Source: Lithodes maja
Lineage: Eukaryota; Arthropoda; Malacostraca; Decapoda; Lithodidae
NCBI GenBank assembly: GCA_037953745.1
Contig: JBAKBP010006531.1
Coordinates: forward strand, 45,405 to 109,404
DNA: 64,000 bases
Direction: 5' to 3'
In this document: piece by piece, positions 45,791-60,800 of the stretch
Position numbering within the stretch: the stretch's first letter is position 1
Layout of the letters: each line of letters begins with the position of its first letter
Made by a program: the position numbers and the translations under genes
The notes under the pieces: generated by a model
Database searches by the model: none
Seen by the model: the letters and a program-made list of their open reading frames with translations, nothing else
Told to the model about the DNA's origin: nothing

Positions 45791-48700
45791 ATTTATATTA
45801 TTTTGTCAATTCAATGTTAATTAGCCTAGTTTTTAGGGTGATTTTAGCTCTATTATATGTCTACCTCTCGTGTAGATAGCCCAGTTATATTGGCTCTAAA
45901 TCCCGTTTTGTGTCTCCACCATACAAGACCAATTCACTTTAGTGTCCAATCTCAGAAAATAGTTTTTGAGAAATTATTATTTTGTCAATTCAATGTTAAT
46001 TAGCCTAGTTTTTAGGGTGATTTTAGCTCTATTATATGTCTACCTCTCGTGTAGATAGCCCAGTTATATTGGCTCTAAATCCCGTTTTGTGTCTCCACCA
46101 TACAAGACCAATTCACTTTAGTGTCCAATCTCAGAAAATAGTTTTTGAGAAATTATTATTTTGTCAATTCAATGTTAATTAGCCTAGTTTTTAGGGTGAT
46201 TTTAGCTCTATTATATGTCTACCTCTCGTGTAGATAGCCCAGTTATATTGGCTCTAAATCCCGTTTTGTGTCTCCACCATACAAGACCAATTCACTTTAG
46301 TGTCCAATCTCAGACAATAGTTTTTGAGAAATTATTATTTTGTCAATTCAATGTTAATTAGCCTAGTTTTTAGGGTGATTTTAGCTCTATTATATGTCTA
46401 CCTCTCATGTATTAAGATAGCCCAGTTATAGGGGCTCTAAATCCCGTTTTATGTCTCCACCATACAAGACCAATTCACTTTAGTGTCCAATCTCAGAAAA
46501 TAGTTTTTGAGAAAATATTATTTTGTCAATTCAATGTTAATTAGCCTAGTTTTTAGGGTGATTTTAGCTCTATTATATGTCTACCTCTCGTGTAGATAGC
46601 CCAGTTATAAAGGCTGTAAATCCCGTTTTATGTCTCCACCATACAAGACCAATTCACTTTAGTGACCAATCTCAGAAAATAGTTTTTGAGAAAATATTAT
46701 TTTGTCAATTCAATGTTAATTAGCCTAGTTTTTAGGGTGATTTTAGCTCTATTATATGTCTACCTCTCGTGTAGATAGCCCAGTTATAGAGGCTCTAAAT
46801 CCCGTTTTATGTCTCCACCATACAAGACCAATTCACTTTAGTGTCCAATCTCAGAAAATAGTTTTTGAGAAAATATTATTTTGTCAATTCAATGTTAATT
46901 AGCCTAGTTTTTAGGGTGATTTTAGCTCTATTATATGTCTACCTCTCGTGTAGATAGCCCAGTTATAGAGGCTCTAAATCCCATTTTATGTCTCCACCAT
47001 ACAAGACCAATTCACTTTAGTGTCCAATCTCAGAAAATAGTTTTTGAGAAAATATTATTTTGTCAATTCAATGTTAATTAGCCTAGTTTTTAGGGTGATT
47101 TTAGCTCTATTATATGTCTACCTCTCGTGTAGATAGCCCAGTTATAGAGGCTCTAAATCCCGTTTTATGTCTCCACCATACAAGACCAATTCACTTTAGT
47201 GTCCAATCTCAGAAAATTGTTTTTGAGAAAATATTATTTTGTCAATTCAATGTTAATTAGCCTAGTTTTTAGGGTGATTTTAGCTCTATTATATGTCTAC
47301 CTCTCGTGTAGATAGCCCAGTTATAGAGGCTCTAAATCCCGTTTTATGTCTCCACCATACAAGACCAATTCACTTTAGTGTCCAATCTCAGAAAATAGTT
47401 TTTGAGAAAATATTATTTTGTCAATTCAATGTTAATTAGCCTAGTTTTTAGGGTGATTTTAGCTCTATTATATGTCTACCTCTCGTGTAGATAGCCCAGT
47501 TATATTGGCTCTAAATCCCGTTTTATGTCTCCACCATACAAGACCAATTCACTTTAGTGTCCAATCTCAGAAAATAGTTTTTGAGAAAATATTATTTTGT
47601 CAATTCAATGTTAATTAGCCTAGTTTTTAGGGTGATTTTAGCTCTATTATATGTCTACCTCTCGTGTAGATAGCCCAGTTATATTGGCTCTAAATCCCGT
47701 TTTATGTCTCCACCATACAAGACCAATTCACTTTAGTGTCCAATCTCAGAAAATAGTTTTTGAGAAAATATTATTTTGTCAATTCAATGTTAATTAGCCT
47801 AGTTTTTAGGGTGATTTTAGCTCTATTATATGTCTACCTCTCGTGTAGATAGCCCAGTTATATTGGCTCTAAATCCCGTTTTATGTCTCCACCATACAAG
47901 ACCAATTCACTTTAGTGTCCAATCTCAGAAAATAGTTTTTGAGAAAATATTATTTTGTCAATTCAATGTTAATTAGCCTAGTTTTTAGGGTGATTTTAGC
48001 TCTATTATATGTCTACCTCTCGTGTAGAGGCTCTAAATCCCGTTTTATGTCTCCACCATACAAGACCAATTCACTTTAGTGTCCAATCTCAGAAAATAGT
48101 TTTTGAGAAAATATTATTTTGTCAATTCAATGTTAATTAGCCTAGTTTTTAGGGTGATTTTAGCTCTATTATATGTCTACCTCAGTTATAGAGGCTCTAA
48201 ATCCCGTTTTATGTCTCCACCATACAAGACCAATTCACTTTAGTGTCCAATCTCAGAAAATAGTTTTTGAGAAAATATTATTTTGTCAATTCAATGTTAA
48301 TTAGCCTAGTTTTTAGGGTGATTTTAGCTCTATTATATGTCTACCTCTCGTGTAGATAGCCCAGTTATAGAGGCTCTAAATCCCGTTATATGTCTCCACC
48401 ATACAAGACCAATTCACGTTAGTGTCCAATCTCAGAAAATAGTTTTTGAGAAAATATTATTTTGTCAATTCAATGTTAATTAGCCTAGTTTTTAGGGTGA
48501 TTTTAGCTCTATTATATGTCTACCTCTCGTGTAGATAGCCCAGTTATAGAGGCTCTAAATCCCGTTGTATGTCTCCACCATACAAGACCAATTCACTTTA
48601 GTGTCCAATCTCAGAAAATAGTTTTTGAGAAAATATTATTTTGTCAATTCAATGTTAATTAGCCTAGTTTTTAGGGTGATTTTAGCTCTATTATATGTCT

Positions 48701-51600
48701 ACCTCTCGTGTAGATAGCCCAGTTATAGAGGCTCTAAATCCCGTTTTATGTCTCCACCATACAAGACCAATTCACTTTAGTGTCCAATCTCAGAAAATAG
48801 TTTTTGAGAAAATATTATTTTGTCAATTCAATGTTAATTAGCCTAGTTTTTAGGGTGATTTTAGCTCTATTATATGTCTACCTCTCGTGTAGGTAGCCCA
48901 GTTATAGAGGCTCTAAATCCCGTTTTATGTCTCCACCATACAAGACCAATTCACTTTAGTGTCCAATCTCAGAAAATAGTTTTTGAGAAAATATTATTTT
49001 GTAAATTCAATGTTAATTATCTTAGTTTTTAGGGTGATTTTAGCTCTATTATATGTCTACCTCTCGTGTAGATAGCCCAGTTATAGAGGCTCTAAATCCC
49101 GTTTTGTGTCTCCACCATACAAGACCAATTCACTTTAGTGTCCAATCTCAGAAAATAGTTTTTGAGAAATTATTATTTTGTCAATTCAATGTTAATTATC
49201 TTAGTTTTTAGGGTGATTTTAGCTCTATTATATGTCTACCTCTCGTGTAGATAGCCCAGTTATAGAGGCTCTAAATCCCGTTTTGTGTCTCCACCATACA
49301 AGACCAATTCACTTTAGTGTCCAATCTCAGAAAATAGTTTTTGAGAAATTATTATTTTGTCAATTCAATGTTAATTATCTTAGTTTTTAGGGTGATTTTA
49401 GCTCTATTATATGTCTACCTCTCGTGTAGATAGCCCAGTTATATTGGCTCTAAATCCCGTTTTGTGTCTCCACCATACAAGACCAATTCACTTTAGTGTC
49501 CAATCTCAGAAAATAGTTTTTGAGAAATTATTATTTTGTCAATTCAATGTTAATTATTTTAGTTTTTAGGGTGATTTTAGCTCTATTATGTCTACCTCTC
49601 GTGTAGATAGCCCAGTTATATTGGCTCTAAATCCCGTTTTGTGTCTCCACCATACAAGACCAATTCACTTTAGTGTCCAATCTCAGAAAATAGTTTTTGA
49701 GAAATTATTATTTTGTCAATTCAATGTTAATTAGCATAGTTTTTAGGGTGATTTTAGCTCTATCATATGTCTACCTCTCGTGTAGATAGCCCAGTTATAT
49801 TGGCTCTAAATCCCGTTTTGTGTCTCCACCATACAAGACCAATTCACTTTAGTGTCCAATCTCAGAAAATAGTTTTTGAGAAATTATTATTTTGTCAATT
49901 CAATGTTAATTAGCCTAGTTTTTAGGGTGATTTTAGCTCTATTATATGTCTACCTCTCGTGTAGATAGCCCAGTTATATTGGCTCTAAATCCCGTTTTGT
50001 GTCTCCACCATACAAGACCAATTCACTTTAGTGTCCAATCTCAGAAAATAGTTTTTGAGAAATTATTATTTTGTCAATTCAATGTTAATTAGCCTAGTTT
50101 TTAGGGTGATTTTAGCTCTATTATATGTCTACCTCTCGTGTAGATAGCCCAGTTATATTGGCTCTAAATCCCGTTTTGTGTCTCCACCATACAAGACCAA
50201 TTCACTTTAGTGTCCAATCTCAGAAAATAGTTTTTGAGAAATTATTATTTTGTCAATTCAATGTTAATTAGCCTAGTTTTTAGGGTGATTTTAGCTCTAT
50301 TATATGTCTACCTCTCGTGTAGATAGCCCAGTTATATTGGCTCTAAATCCCGTTTTGTGTCTCCACCATACAAGACCAATTCACTTTAGTGTCCAATCTC
50401 AGAAAATAGTTTTTGAGAAATTATTATTTTGTCAATTCAATGTTAATTATCTTAGTTTTTAGGGTGATTTTAGCTCTATTATATGTCTACCTCTCGTGTA
50501 GATAGCCCAGTTATATTGGCTCTAAATCCCGTTTTGTGTCTCCACCATACAAGACCAATTCACTTTAGTGTCCAATCTCAGAAAATAGTTTTTGAGAAAT
50601 TATTATTTTGTCAATTCAATGTTAATTATCTTAGTTTTTAGGGTGATTTTAGCTCTATTATATGTCTACCTCTCGTGTAGATAGCCCAGTTATATTGGCT
50701 CTAAATCCCGTTTTGTGTCTCCACCATACAAGACCAATTCACTTTAGTGTCCAATCTCAGAAAATAGTTTTTGAGAAATTATTATTTTGTCAATTCAATG
50801 TTAATTAGCCTAGTTTTTAGGGTGATTTTAGCTCTATTATATATCTACCTCTCGTGTAGATAGCCCAGTTATATTGGCTCTAAATCCCGTTTTGTGTCTC
50901 CACCATACAAGACCAATTCACTTTAGTGTCCAATCTCAGAAAAGAGTTTTTGAGAAATTATTATTTTGTCAATTCAATGTTAATTAGCCTAGTTTTTAGG
51001 GTGATTTTAGCTCTATTATATGTCTACCTCTCGTGTAGATAGCCCAGTTATATTGGCTCTAAATCCCGTTTTGTGTCTCCACCATACAAGACCAATTCAC
51101 TTTAGTGTCCAATCTCAGAAAATAGTTTTTGAGAAATTATTATTTTGTCAATTCAATGTTAATTATCTTAGTTTTTAGGGTGATTTTAGCTCTATTATAT
51201 GTCTACCTCTCGTGTAGATAGCCCAGTTATATTGGCTCTAAATCCCGTTTTGTGTCTCCACCATACAAGACCAATTCACTTTAGTGTCCAATCTCAGAAA
51301 ATAGTTTTTGAGAAATTATTATTTTGTCAATTCAATGTTAATTATCTTAGTTTTTAGGGTGATTTTAGCTCTATTATATGTCTACCTCTCGTGTAGATAG
51401 CCCAGTTATAGAGGTTCTAAATCCCGTTTTGTGTCTCCACCATACAAGACCAATTCACTTTAGTGTCCAATCTCAGAAAATAGTTTTTGAGAAATTATTA
51501 TTTTGTCAATTCAATGTTAATTATCTTAGTTTTTAGGGTGATTTTAGCTCTATTATATGTCTACCTCTCGTGTAGATAGCCCAGTTATAGAGGTTCTAAA
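45791..51600 (-). repeat. Satellite right arm, middle zone with ttatattggctc units
   Basis: Many units carry ttatattggctc in place of ttatagaggctc; I saw this variant only in the right arm. ttaattagcctag replaces ttatcttag through most of 45,830-49,000 and again at 49,900-51,000. A truncated unit at about 45,790 (cccatttatattattttg) has the same junction as the truncated units in the left arm. Confidence 0.93.
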
Positions 51601-53215
51601 TCCCGTTTATATTATTTTGTCAATTCAATGTTAATTAGCCTAGTTTTTAGGGTGATTTTAGCTCTATTATATGTCTACCTCTCATGTAGATAGCCCAGTT
51701 ATAGAGGCTCTAAATCCCGTTTTATGTCTCCAGCATACAAGACCAATTCACCTTAGTGTCCAATCTCAGAAAATAGTTTTTGAGAAAATATTATTTTGTC
51801 AATTCAATGTTAATTATCTTAGTTTTTAGGGTGATTTTAGCTCTATTATATGTCTACCTCTCGTGTAGATAGCCCAGTTATATTGGCTCTAAATCCCGTT
51901 TTGTGTCTCCACCATACAAGACCAATTCACTTTAGTGTCCAATCTCAGAAAATAGTTTTTGAGAAAATATTATTTTGTCAATTCAATGTTAATTAGCCTA
52001 GTTTTTAGGGTGATTTTAGCTCTATTATATGTCTACCTCTCGTGTAGATAGCCCAGTTATAGAGGCTCTAAATCCCGTTTTGTGTCTCCACCATACAAGA
52101 CCAATTCACTTTAGTGTCCAATCTCAGAAAATAGTTTTTGAGAAATTATTATTTTGTCAATTCAATGTTAATTATCTTAGTTTTTAGGGTGATTTTAGCT
52201 CTATTATATGTCTACCTCTCGTGTAGATAGCCCAGTTATATTGGCTCTAAATCCCGTTTTGTGTCTCCACCATACAAGACCAATTCACTTTAGTGTCCAA
52301 TCTCAGAAAATAGTTTTTGAGAAATTATTATTTTGTCAATTCAATGTTAATTATCTTAGTTTTTAGGGTGATTTTAGCTCTATTATATGTCTACCTCTCG
52401 TGTAGATAGCCCAGTTATAGAGGTTCTAAATCCCGTTTTGTGTCTCCACCATACAAGACCAATTCACTTTAGTGTCCAATCTCAGAAAATAGTTTTTGAG
52501 AAATTATTATTTTGTCAATTCAATGTTAATTATCTTAGTTTTTAGGGTGATTTTAGCTCTATTATATGTCTACCTCTCGTGTAGATAGCCCAGTTATAGA
52601 GGTTCTAAATCCCGTTTATATTATTTTGTCAATTCAATGTTAATTAGCCTAGTTTTTAGGGTGATTTTAGCTCTATTATATGTCTACCTCTCATGTAGAT
52701 AGCCCAGTTATAGAGGCTCTAAATCCCGTTTTATGTCTCCAGCATACAAGACCAAATTATTCACCTTAGTGTCCAATCTCAGAAAATAGTTTTTGAGAAA
52801 ATATTATTTTGTCAATTCAATGTTAATTAGCCTAGTTTTTAGGGTGATTTTAGCTCTATTATATGTCTACCTCTCGTGTAGATAGCCCAGTTATAGAGGC
52901 TCTAAATCCCGTTTTATGTCTCCACCATACAAGACCAATTCACTTTAGTGTCCAATCTCAGAAAATAGTTTTTGAGAAAATATTATTTTGTCAATGCAAT
53001 GTTAATTAGCCTAGTTTTTAGGGTGATTTTAGCTCTATTATATGTCTACCTCTCGTGTAGATAGCCCAGTTATAGAGGCTCTAAATCCCGTTTTATGTCT
53101 CCACCATACAAGACCAATTCACTTTAGTGTCCAATCTCAGAAAATAGTTTTTGAGAAAATATTATTTTGTCAATTCAATGTTAATTAGCCTAGTTTTTAG
53201 GGTGATTTTAGCTCT
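51601..53215 (-). repeat. About 1,009-bp higher-order duplication, right arm
   Basis: The truncated-unit junction tcccgtttatattatttt occurs at 51,601 and 52,610, an offset of 1,009 bp. In each case it is followed by a unit with the rare ctccagcatacaag and caccttagtg changes. The later copy has 4 extra bases (accaaattattcacc). Confidence 0.85.
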
Positions 53216-54830
53216 AAATCCCGTTTTATGTCTCCACCATACAAGACCAATTCACTTTAGTGTCCAATCTCAGAAAATAGTTTTTGAGAAAATATTATTT
53301 TGTCAATTCAATGTTAATTAGCCTAGTTTTTAGGGTGATTTTAGCTCTATTATATGTCTACCTCTCGTGTAGATAGCCCAGTTATAGAGGCTCTAAATCC
53401 CGTTTTGTGTCTCCACCATACAAGACCAATTCACTTTAGTGTCCAATCTCAGAAAATAGTTTTTGAGAAAATATTATTTTGTCAATTCAATGTTAATTAG
53501 CCTAGTTTTTAGGGTGATTTTAGCTCTATTATATGTCTACCTCTCGTGTAGATAGCCCAGTTATAGAGGCTCTAAATCCCGTTTTATGTCTCCACCATAC
53601 AAGACCAATTCACTTTAGTGTCCAATCTCAGAAAATAGTTTTTGAGAAAATATTATTTTGTCAATTCAATGTTAATTAGCCTAGTTTTTAGGGTGATTTT
53701 AGCTCTATTATATGTCTACCTCTCGTGTAGATAGCCCAGTTATAGAGGCTCTAAATCCCGTTTTATGTCTCCACCATACAAGACCAATTCACTTTAGTGT
53801 CCAATCTCAGAAAATTGTTTTTGAGAAAATATTATTTTGTCAATTCAATGTTAATTAGCCTAGTTTTTAGGGTGATTTTAGCTCTATTATATGTCTACCT
53901 CTCGTGTAGATAGCCCAGTTATAGAGGCTCTAAATCCCGTTTTATGTCTCCACCATACAAGACCAATTCACTTTAGTGTCCAATCTCAGAAAATAGTTTT
54001 TGAGAAAATATTATTTTGTCAATTCAATGTTAATTATCTTAGTTTTTAGGGTGATTTTAGCTCTAAATCCCGTTTTATGTCTCCACCATACAAGACCAAT
54101 TCACTTTAGTGTCCAATCTCAGAAAATAGTTTTTGAGAAAATATTATTTTGTCAATTCAATGTTAATTAGCCTAGTTTTTAGGGTGATTGTAGCTCTATT
54201 ATATGTCTACCTCTCGTGTAGATAGCCCAGTTATAGAGGCTCTAAATCCCGTTTTGTGTCTCCACCATACAAGACCAATTCACTTTAGTGTCCAATCTCA
54301 GAAAATAGTTTTTGAGAAAATATTATTTTGTCAATTCAATGTTAATTAGCCTAGTTTTTAGGGTGATTTTAGCTCTAAATCCCGTTTTATGTCTCCACCA
54401 TACAAGACCAATTCACTTTAGTGTCCAATCTCAGAAAATTGTTTTTGAGAAAATATTATTTTGTCAATTCAATGTTAATTAGCCTAGTTTTTAGGGTGAT
54501 TTTAGCTCTATTATATGTCTACCTCTCGTGTAGATAGCCCAATTATAGAGGCTCTAAATCCCGTTTTATGTCTCCACCTTACAAGACCAATTCACTTTAG
54601 TGTCCAATCTCAGAAAATAGTTTTTGAGAAAATATTATTTTGTCAATTCAATGTTAATTATCTTAGTTTTTAGGGTGATTTTAGCTCTAAATCCCGTTTT
54701 ATGTCTCCACCATACAAGACCAATTCACTTTAGTGTCCAATCTCAGAAAATAGTTTTTGAGAAAATATTATTTTGTCAATTCAATGTTAATTAGCCTAGT
54801 TTTTAGGGTGATTTTAGCTCTATTATATGT
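52610..54830 (-). repeat. Segmental duplication inside the array, copy 1
   Basis: About 2.2 kb with a distinctive series of markers: 46-bp-deleted units (gctctaaatc at 53,211, 54,060, 54,370 and 54,684), gaaaattgttttt, ggtgattgtagc (54,181) and ccaccttacaag (about 54,577). The same series in the same order recurs at an offset of 8,686 bp. Confidence 0.9.
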
Positions 54831-57800
54831 CTACCTCTCGTGTAGATAGCCCAGTTATAGAGGCTCTAAATCCCGTTTTGTGTCTCCACCATACAAGACC
54901 AATTCACTTTAGTGTCCAATCTCAGAAAATAGTTTTTGAGAAAATATTATTTTGTCAATTCAATGTTAATTAGCCTAGTTTTTAGGGTGATTTTAGCTCT
55001 ATTATATGTCTACCTCTCGTGTAGATAGCCCAGTTATAGAGGCTCTAAATCCCGTTTTGTGTCTCCACCATACAAGACCAATTCACTTTAGTGTCCAATC
55101 TCAGAAAATAGTTTTTGAGAAAATATTATTTTGTCAATTCAATGTTAATTAGCCTAGTTTTTAGGGTGATTTTAGCTCTATTATGTGTCTACCTCTCATG
55201 TATTAAGATAGCCCAGTTATAGAGGCTCTAAATCCCGTTTTGTGTCTCCACCATACAAGACCAATTCACTTTAGTGTCCAATCTCAGAAAATAGTTTTTG
55301 AGAAAATATTATTTTGTCAATTCAATGTTAATTAGCCTAGTTTTTAGGGTGATTTTAGCTCTATTATGTGTCTACCTCTCATGTATTAAGATAGCCCAGT
55401 TATAGAGGCTCTAAATCCCGTTTTGTGTCTCCACCATACAAGACCAATTCACTTTAGTGTCCAATCTCAGAAAATAGTTTTTGAGAAAATATTATTTTGT
55501 CAATTCAATGTTAATTAGCCTAGTTTTTAGGGTGATTTTAGCTCGATTATGTGTCTACCTCTCATGTATTAAGATAGCCCAGTTATAGAGGCTCTAAATC
55601 CCGTTTTGTGTCTCCACCATACAAGACCAATTCACTTTAGTGTCCAATCTCAGAAAATAGTTTTTGAGAAAATATTATTTTGTCAATTCAATGTTAATTA
55701 GCCTAGTTTTTAGGGTGATTTTAGCTCTATTATGTGTCTACCTCTCATGTATTAAGATAGCCCAGTTATAGAGGCTCTAAATCCCGTTTTGTGTCTCCAC
55801 CATACAAGACCAATTCACTTTAGTGTCCAATCTCAGAAAATAGTTTTTGAGAAAATATTATTTTGTCAATTCAATGTTAATTAGCCTAGTTTTTAGGGTG
55901 ATTTTAGCTCTATTATATGTCTACCTCTCGTGTAGATAGCCCAGTTATAGAGGCTCTAAATCCCGTTTTGTGTCTCCACCATACAAGACCAATTCACTTT
56001 AGTGTCCAATCTCAGAAAATAGTTTTTGAGAAAATATTATTTTGTCAATTCAATGTTAATTAGCCTAGTTTTTAGGGTGATTTTAGCTCTAAATCCCGTT
56101 TTGTGTCTCCACCATACAAGACCAATTCACTTTAGTGTCCAATCTCAGAAAATAGTTTTTGAGAAAATATTATTTTGTCAATTCAATGTTAATTAGCCTA
56201 GTTTTTAGGGTGATTTTAGCTCTATTATGTGTCTACCTCTCATGTATTAAGATAGCCCAGTTATAGAGGCTCTAAATCCCGTTTTGTGTCTCCACCATAC
56301 AAGACCAATTCACTTTAGTGTCCAATCTCAGAAAATAGTTTTTGAGAAAATATTATTTTGTCAATTCAATGTTAATTAGCCTAGTTTTTAGGGTGAATTT
56401 AGCTCTAAATCCCATTTTATGTCTCCACCATACAAGACCAATTCACTTTAGTGTCCAATCTCAGAAAATAGTTTTTGAGAAAATATTATTTTGTCAATTC
56501 AATGTTAATTAGCCTAGTTTTTAGGGTGATTTTAGCTCTATTATATGTCTACCTCTCGTGTAGATAGCCCAGTTATAGAGGCTCTAAATCCCATTTTATG
56601 TCTCCACCATACAAGACCCAATTCACTTTAGTGTCCAATCTCAGAAAATAGTTTTTGAGAAAATATTATTTTGTCAATTCAATGTTAATTAGCCTAGTTT
56701 TTAGGGTGATTTTAGCTCTATTATGTGTCTACCTCTCATGTATTAAGATAGCCCCAGTTATAGAGGCTCTAAATCCCGTTTTGTGTCTCCACCATACAAG
56801 ACCAATTCACTTTAGTGTCCAATCTCAGAAAATAGTTTTTGAGAAAATATTATTTTGTCAATTCAATGTTAATTAGCCCTAGTTTTTAGGGTGATTTTAG
56901 CTCTAAATCCCATTTTATGTCTCCACCATACAAGACCAATTCACTTTAGTGTCCAATCTCAGAAAATAATTTTTGAGAAAATATTATTTTTGTCAATTCA
57001 ATGTTAATTAGCCTAGTTTTTAGGGTGATTTTAGCTCTATTATATGTCTACCTCTCGTGTAGATAGCCCAGTTATAGAGGCTCTAAATCCCATTTTATGT
57101 CTCCACCATACAAGACCAATTCACTTTAGTGTCCAATCTCAGAAAATAGTTTTTGAGAAAAATATTATTTTGTCAATTCAATGTTAATTAGCCTAGTTTT
57201 TTAGGGTGATTTTAGCTCTATTATATGTCTACCTCTCGTGTAGATAGCCCAGTTATAGAGGCTCTAAATCCCATTTTATGTCTCCACCATACAAGACCAA
57301 TTCACTTTAGTGTCCAATCTCAGAAAATAGTTTTTGAGAAAATATTATTTTGTCAATTCAATGTTAATTAGCCTAGTTTTTAGGGTGATTTTTAGCTCTA
57401 AATCCCATTTTATGTCTCCACCATACAAGACCAATTCACTTTAGTGTCCAATCTCAGAAAATAGTTTTTGAGGAAAATATTATTTTGTCAATTCAATGTT
57501 AATTAGCCTAGTTTTTAGGGTGATTTTAGCTCTATTATATGTCTACCTCTCGTGTATTAAGATAGCCCAGTTATAGAGGCTCTAAATCCCATTTTATGTC
57601 TCCACCATACAAGACCAATTCACTTTAGTGTCCAATCTCAGAAAATAGTTTTTGAGAAAATATTATTTTGTCAATTCAATGTTAATTAGCCTAGTTTTTT
57701 AGGGTGATTTTAGCTCTATTATATGTCTAGCCTCTCGTGTAGATAGCCCAGTTATAGAGGCTCTAAATCCCATTTTATGTCTCCACCATACAAGACCAAT

Positions 57801-60800
57801 TCACTTTAGTGTCCAATCTCAGAAAATAGTTTTTGAGAAAATATTATTTTGTCAATTCAATGTTAATTAGCCTAGTTTTTAGGGTGATTTTAGCTCTAAA
57901 TCCCGTTTTATGTCTCCACCATACAAGACCAATTCACTTTAGTGTCCAATCTCAGAAAATAGTTTTTGAGAAAAATATTATTTTGTCAATTCAATGTTAA
58001 TTAGCCTAGTGTTTTAGGGTGATTTTAGCTCTATTATATGTCTACCTCTCGTGTAGATAGCCCAGTTATAGAGGCTCTAAATCCATTTTATGTCTCCACC
58101 ATACCAAGACCAATTCACTTTAGTGTCCAATCTCAGAAAATAGTTTTTGAGAAAATATTATTTTGTCAATTCAATGTTAATTAGCCTAGTTTCTTTAGGG
58201 TGATTTTAGGCTCTATTATATGTCTACCTCTCGTGTAGATAGCCCAGTTATAGAGGCTCTAAATCCCAATTTTATGTCTCCACCATACAAGACCAATTCA
58301 CTTTAGTGTCCAATCTCAGAAAATAGTTTTTGAGAAAATATTATTTTGTCATTTCAATGTTAATTAGCCTAGTTTTTAGGGTGATTTTAGCTCTATTATA
58401 TGTCTACCTCTCGTGTAGATAGCCCAGTTATAGAGGCTCTAAATCCCGTTTTGTGTCTCCACCATACAGTGTCCAATCTCAGAAAATAGTTTTTGAGAAA
58501 ATATTATTTTGTCAATTCAATGTTAATTAGCCTAGTTTTTAGGGTGATTTTAGCTCTATTATATGTCTACCTCTCGTGTAGATAGCCCAGTTATAGAGGC
58601 TCTAAATCCCGTTTTATGTCTCCACCATACAAGACCAATTCACTTTAGTGTCCAATCTCAGAAAATAGTTTTTGAGAAAATATTATTTTGTCAATTCAAT
58701 GTTAATTAGCCTAGTTTTTAGGGTGATTTTAACTCTATTATGTGTCTACCTCTCGTGTAGATAGCCCAGTTATAGAGGCTCTAAATCCCGTTTTGTGTCT
58801 CCACCATACAAGACCAATTCACTTTAGTGTCCAATCTCAGAAAATAGTTTTTGAGAAAATATTATTTTGTCAATTCAATGTTAATTAGCCTAGTTTTTAG
58901 GGTGATTTTAGCTCTATTATGTGTCTACCTCTCGTGTAGATAGCCCAGTTATAGAGGCTCTAAATCCCGTTTTGTGTCTCCACCATACAAGACCAATTCA
59001 CTTTAGTGTCCAATCTCAGAAAATAGTTTTTGAGAAAATATTATTTTGTCAATTCAATGTTAATTAGCCTAGTTTTTAGGGTGATTTTAACTCTATTATG
59101 TGTCTACCTCTCGTGTAGATAGCCCAGTTATAGAGGCTCTAAATCCCGTTTTGTGTCTCCACCATACAAGACCAATTCACTTTAGTGTCCAATCTCAGAA
59201 AATAGTTTTTGAGAAAATATTATTTTGTCAATTCAATGTTAATTAGCCTAGTTTTTAGGGTGATTTTAGCTCTATTATATGTCTACCTCTCGTGTAGATA
59301 GCCCAGTTATAGAGGCTCTAAATCCCGTTTTGTGTCTCCACCATACAAGACCAATTCACTTTAGTGTCCAATCTCAGAAAATAGTTTTTGAGAAAATATT
59401 ATTTTGTCAATTCAATGTTAATTAGCCTAGTTTTTAGGGTGATTTTAACTCTATTATGTGTCTACCTCTCGTGTAGATAGCCCAGTTATAGAGGCTCTAA
59501 ATCCCGTTTTGTGTCTCCACCATACAAGACCAATTCACTTTAGTGTCCAATCTCAGAAAATAGTTTTTGAGAAAATATTATTTTGTCAATTCAATGTTAA
59601 TTAGCCTAGTTTTTAGGGTGATTTTAGCTCTATTATATGTCTACCTCTCGTGTAGATAGCCCCGTTATAGAGGCTCTAAATCCCGTTTTGTGTCTCCACC
59701 ATACAAGACCAATTCACTTTAGTGTCCAATCTCAGAAAATAGTTTTTGAGAAAATATTATTTTGTCAATTCAATGTTAATTAGCCTAGTTTTTAGGGTGA
59801 TTTTAGCTCTATTATGTGTCTACCTCTCGTGTATTAAGATAGCCCAGTTATAGAGGCTCTAAATCCCGTTTTGTGTCTCCACCATACAAGACCAATTCAC
59901 TTTAGTGTCCAATCTCAGAAAATAGTTTTTGAGAAAATATTATTTTGTCAATTCAATGTTAATTAGCCTAGTTTTTAGGGTGATTTTAGCTCTATTATAT
60001 GTCTACCTCTCGTGTATTAAGATAGCCCAGTTATAGAGGCTCTAAATCCCGTTTTGTGTCTCCACCATACAAGACCAATTCACTTTAGTGTCCAATCTCA
60101 GAAAATAGTTTTTGAGAAAATATTATTTTGTCAATTCAATGTTAATTAGCCTAGTTTTTAGGGTGATTTTAGCTCTATTATATGTCTACCTCTCGTGTAG
60201 ATAGCCCAGTTATAGAGGATCTAAATCCCGTTTTGTGTCTCCACCATACAAGACCAATTCACTTTAGTGTCCAATCTCAGAAAATAGTTTTTGAGAAAAT
60301 ATTATTTTGTCAATTCAATGTTAATTAGCCTAGTTTTTAGGGTGATTTTAGCTCTATTATGTGTCTACCTCTCGTGTAGATAGCCCAGTTATAGAGGCTC
60401 TAAATCCCGTTTTGTGTCTCCACCATACAAGACCAATTCACTTTAGTGTCCAATCTCAGAAAATAGTTTTTGAGAAAATATTATTTTGTCAATTCAATGT
60501 TAATTAGCCTAGTTTTTAGGGTGATTTTAGCTCTATTATATGTCTACCTCTCGTGTAGATAGCCCAGTTATAGAGGCTCTAAATCCCGTTTTGTGTCTCC
60601 ACCATACAAGACCAATTCACTTTAGTGTCCAATCTCAGAAAATAGTTTTTGAGAAAATATTATTTTGTCAATTCAATGTTAATTAGCCTAGTTTTTAGGG
60701 TGATTTTAGCTCTATTATATGTCTACCTCTCGTGTAGATAGCCCAGTTATAGAGGCTCTAAATCCCGTTTTGTGTCTCCACCATACAAGACCAATTCACT

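Noticed and set aside
17354..56876. Open frames of 60-91 codons within the satellite
   Set aside because: They repeat with the monomer, appear on whichever strand the unit is reversed to, and change frame between units because 179 is not divisible by three. There is no promoter or codon signal; they are by-products of the repeat.
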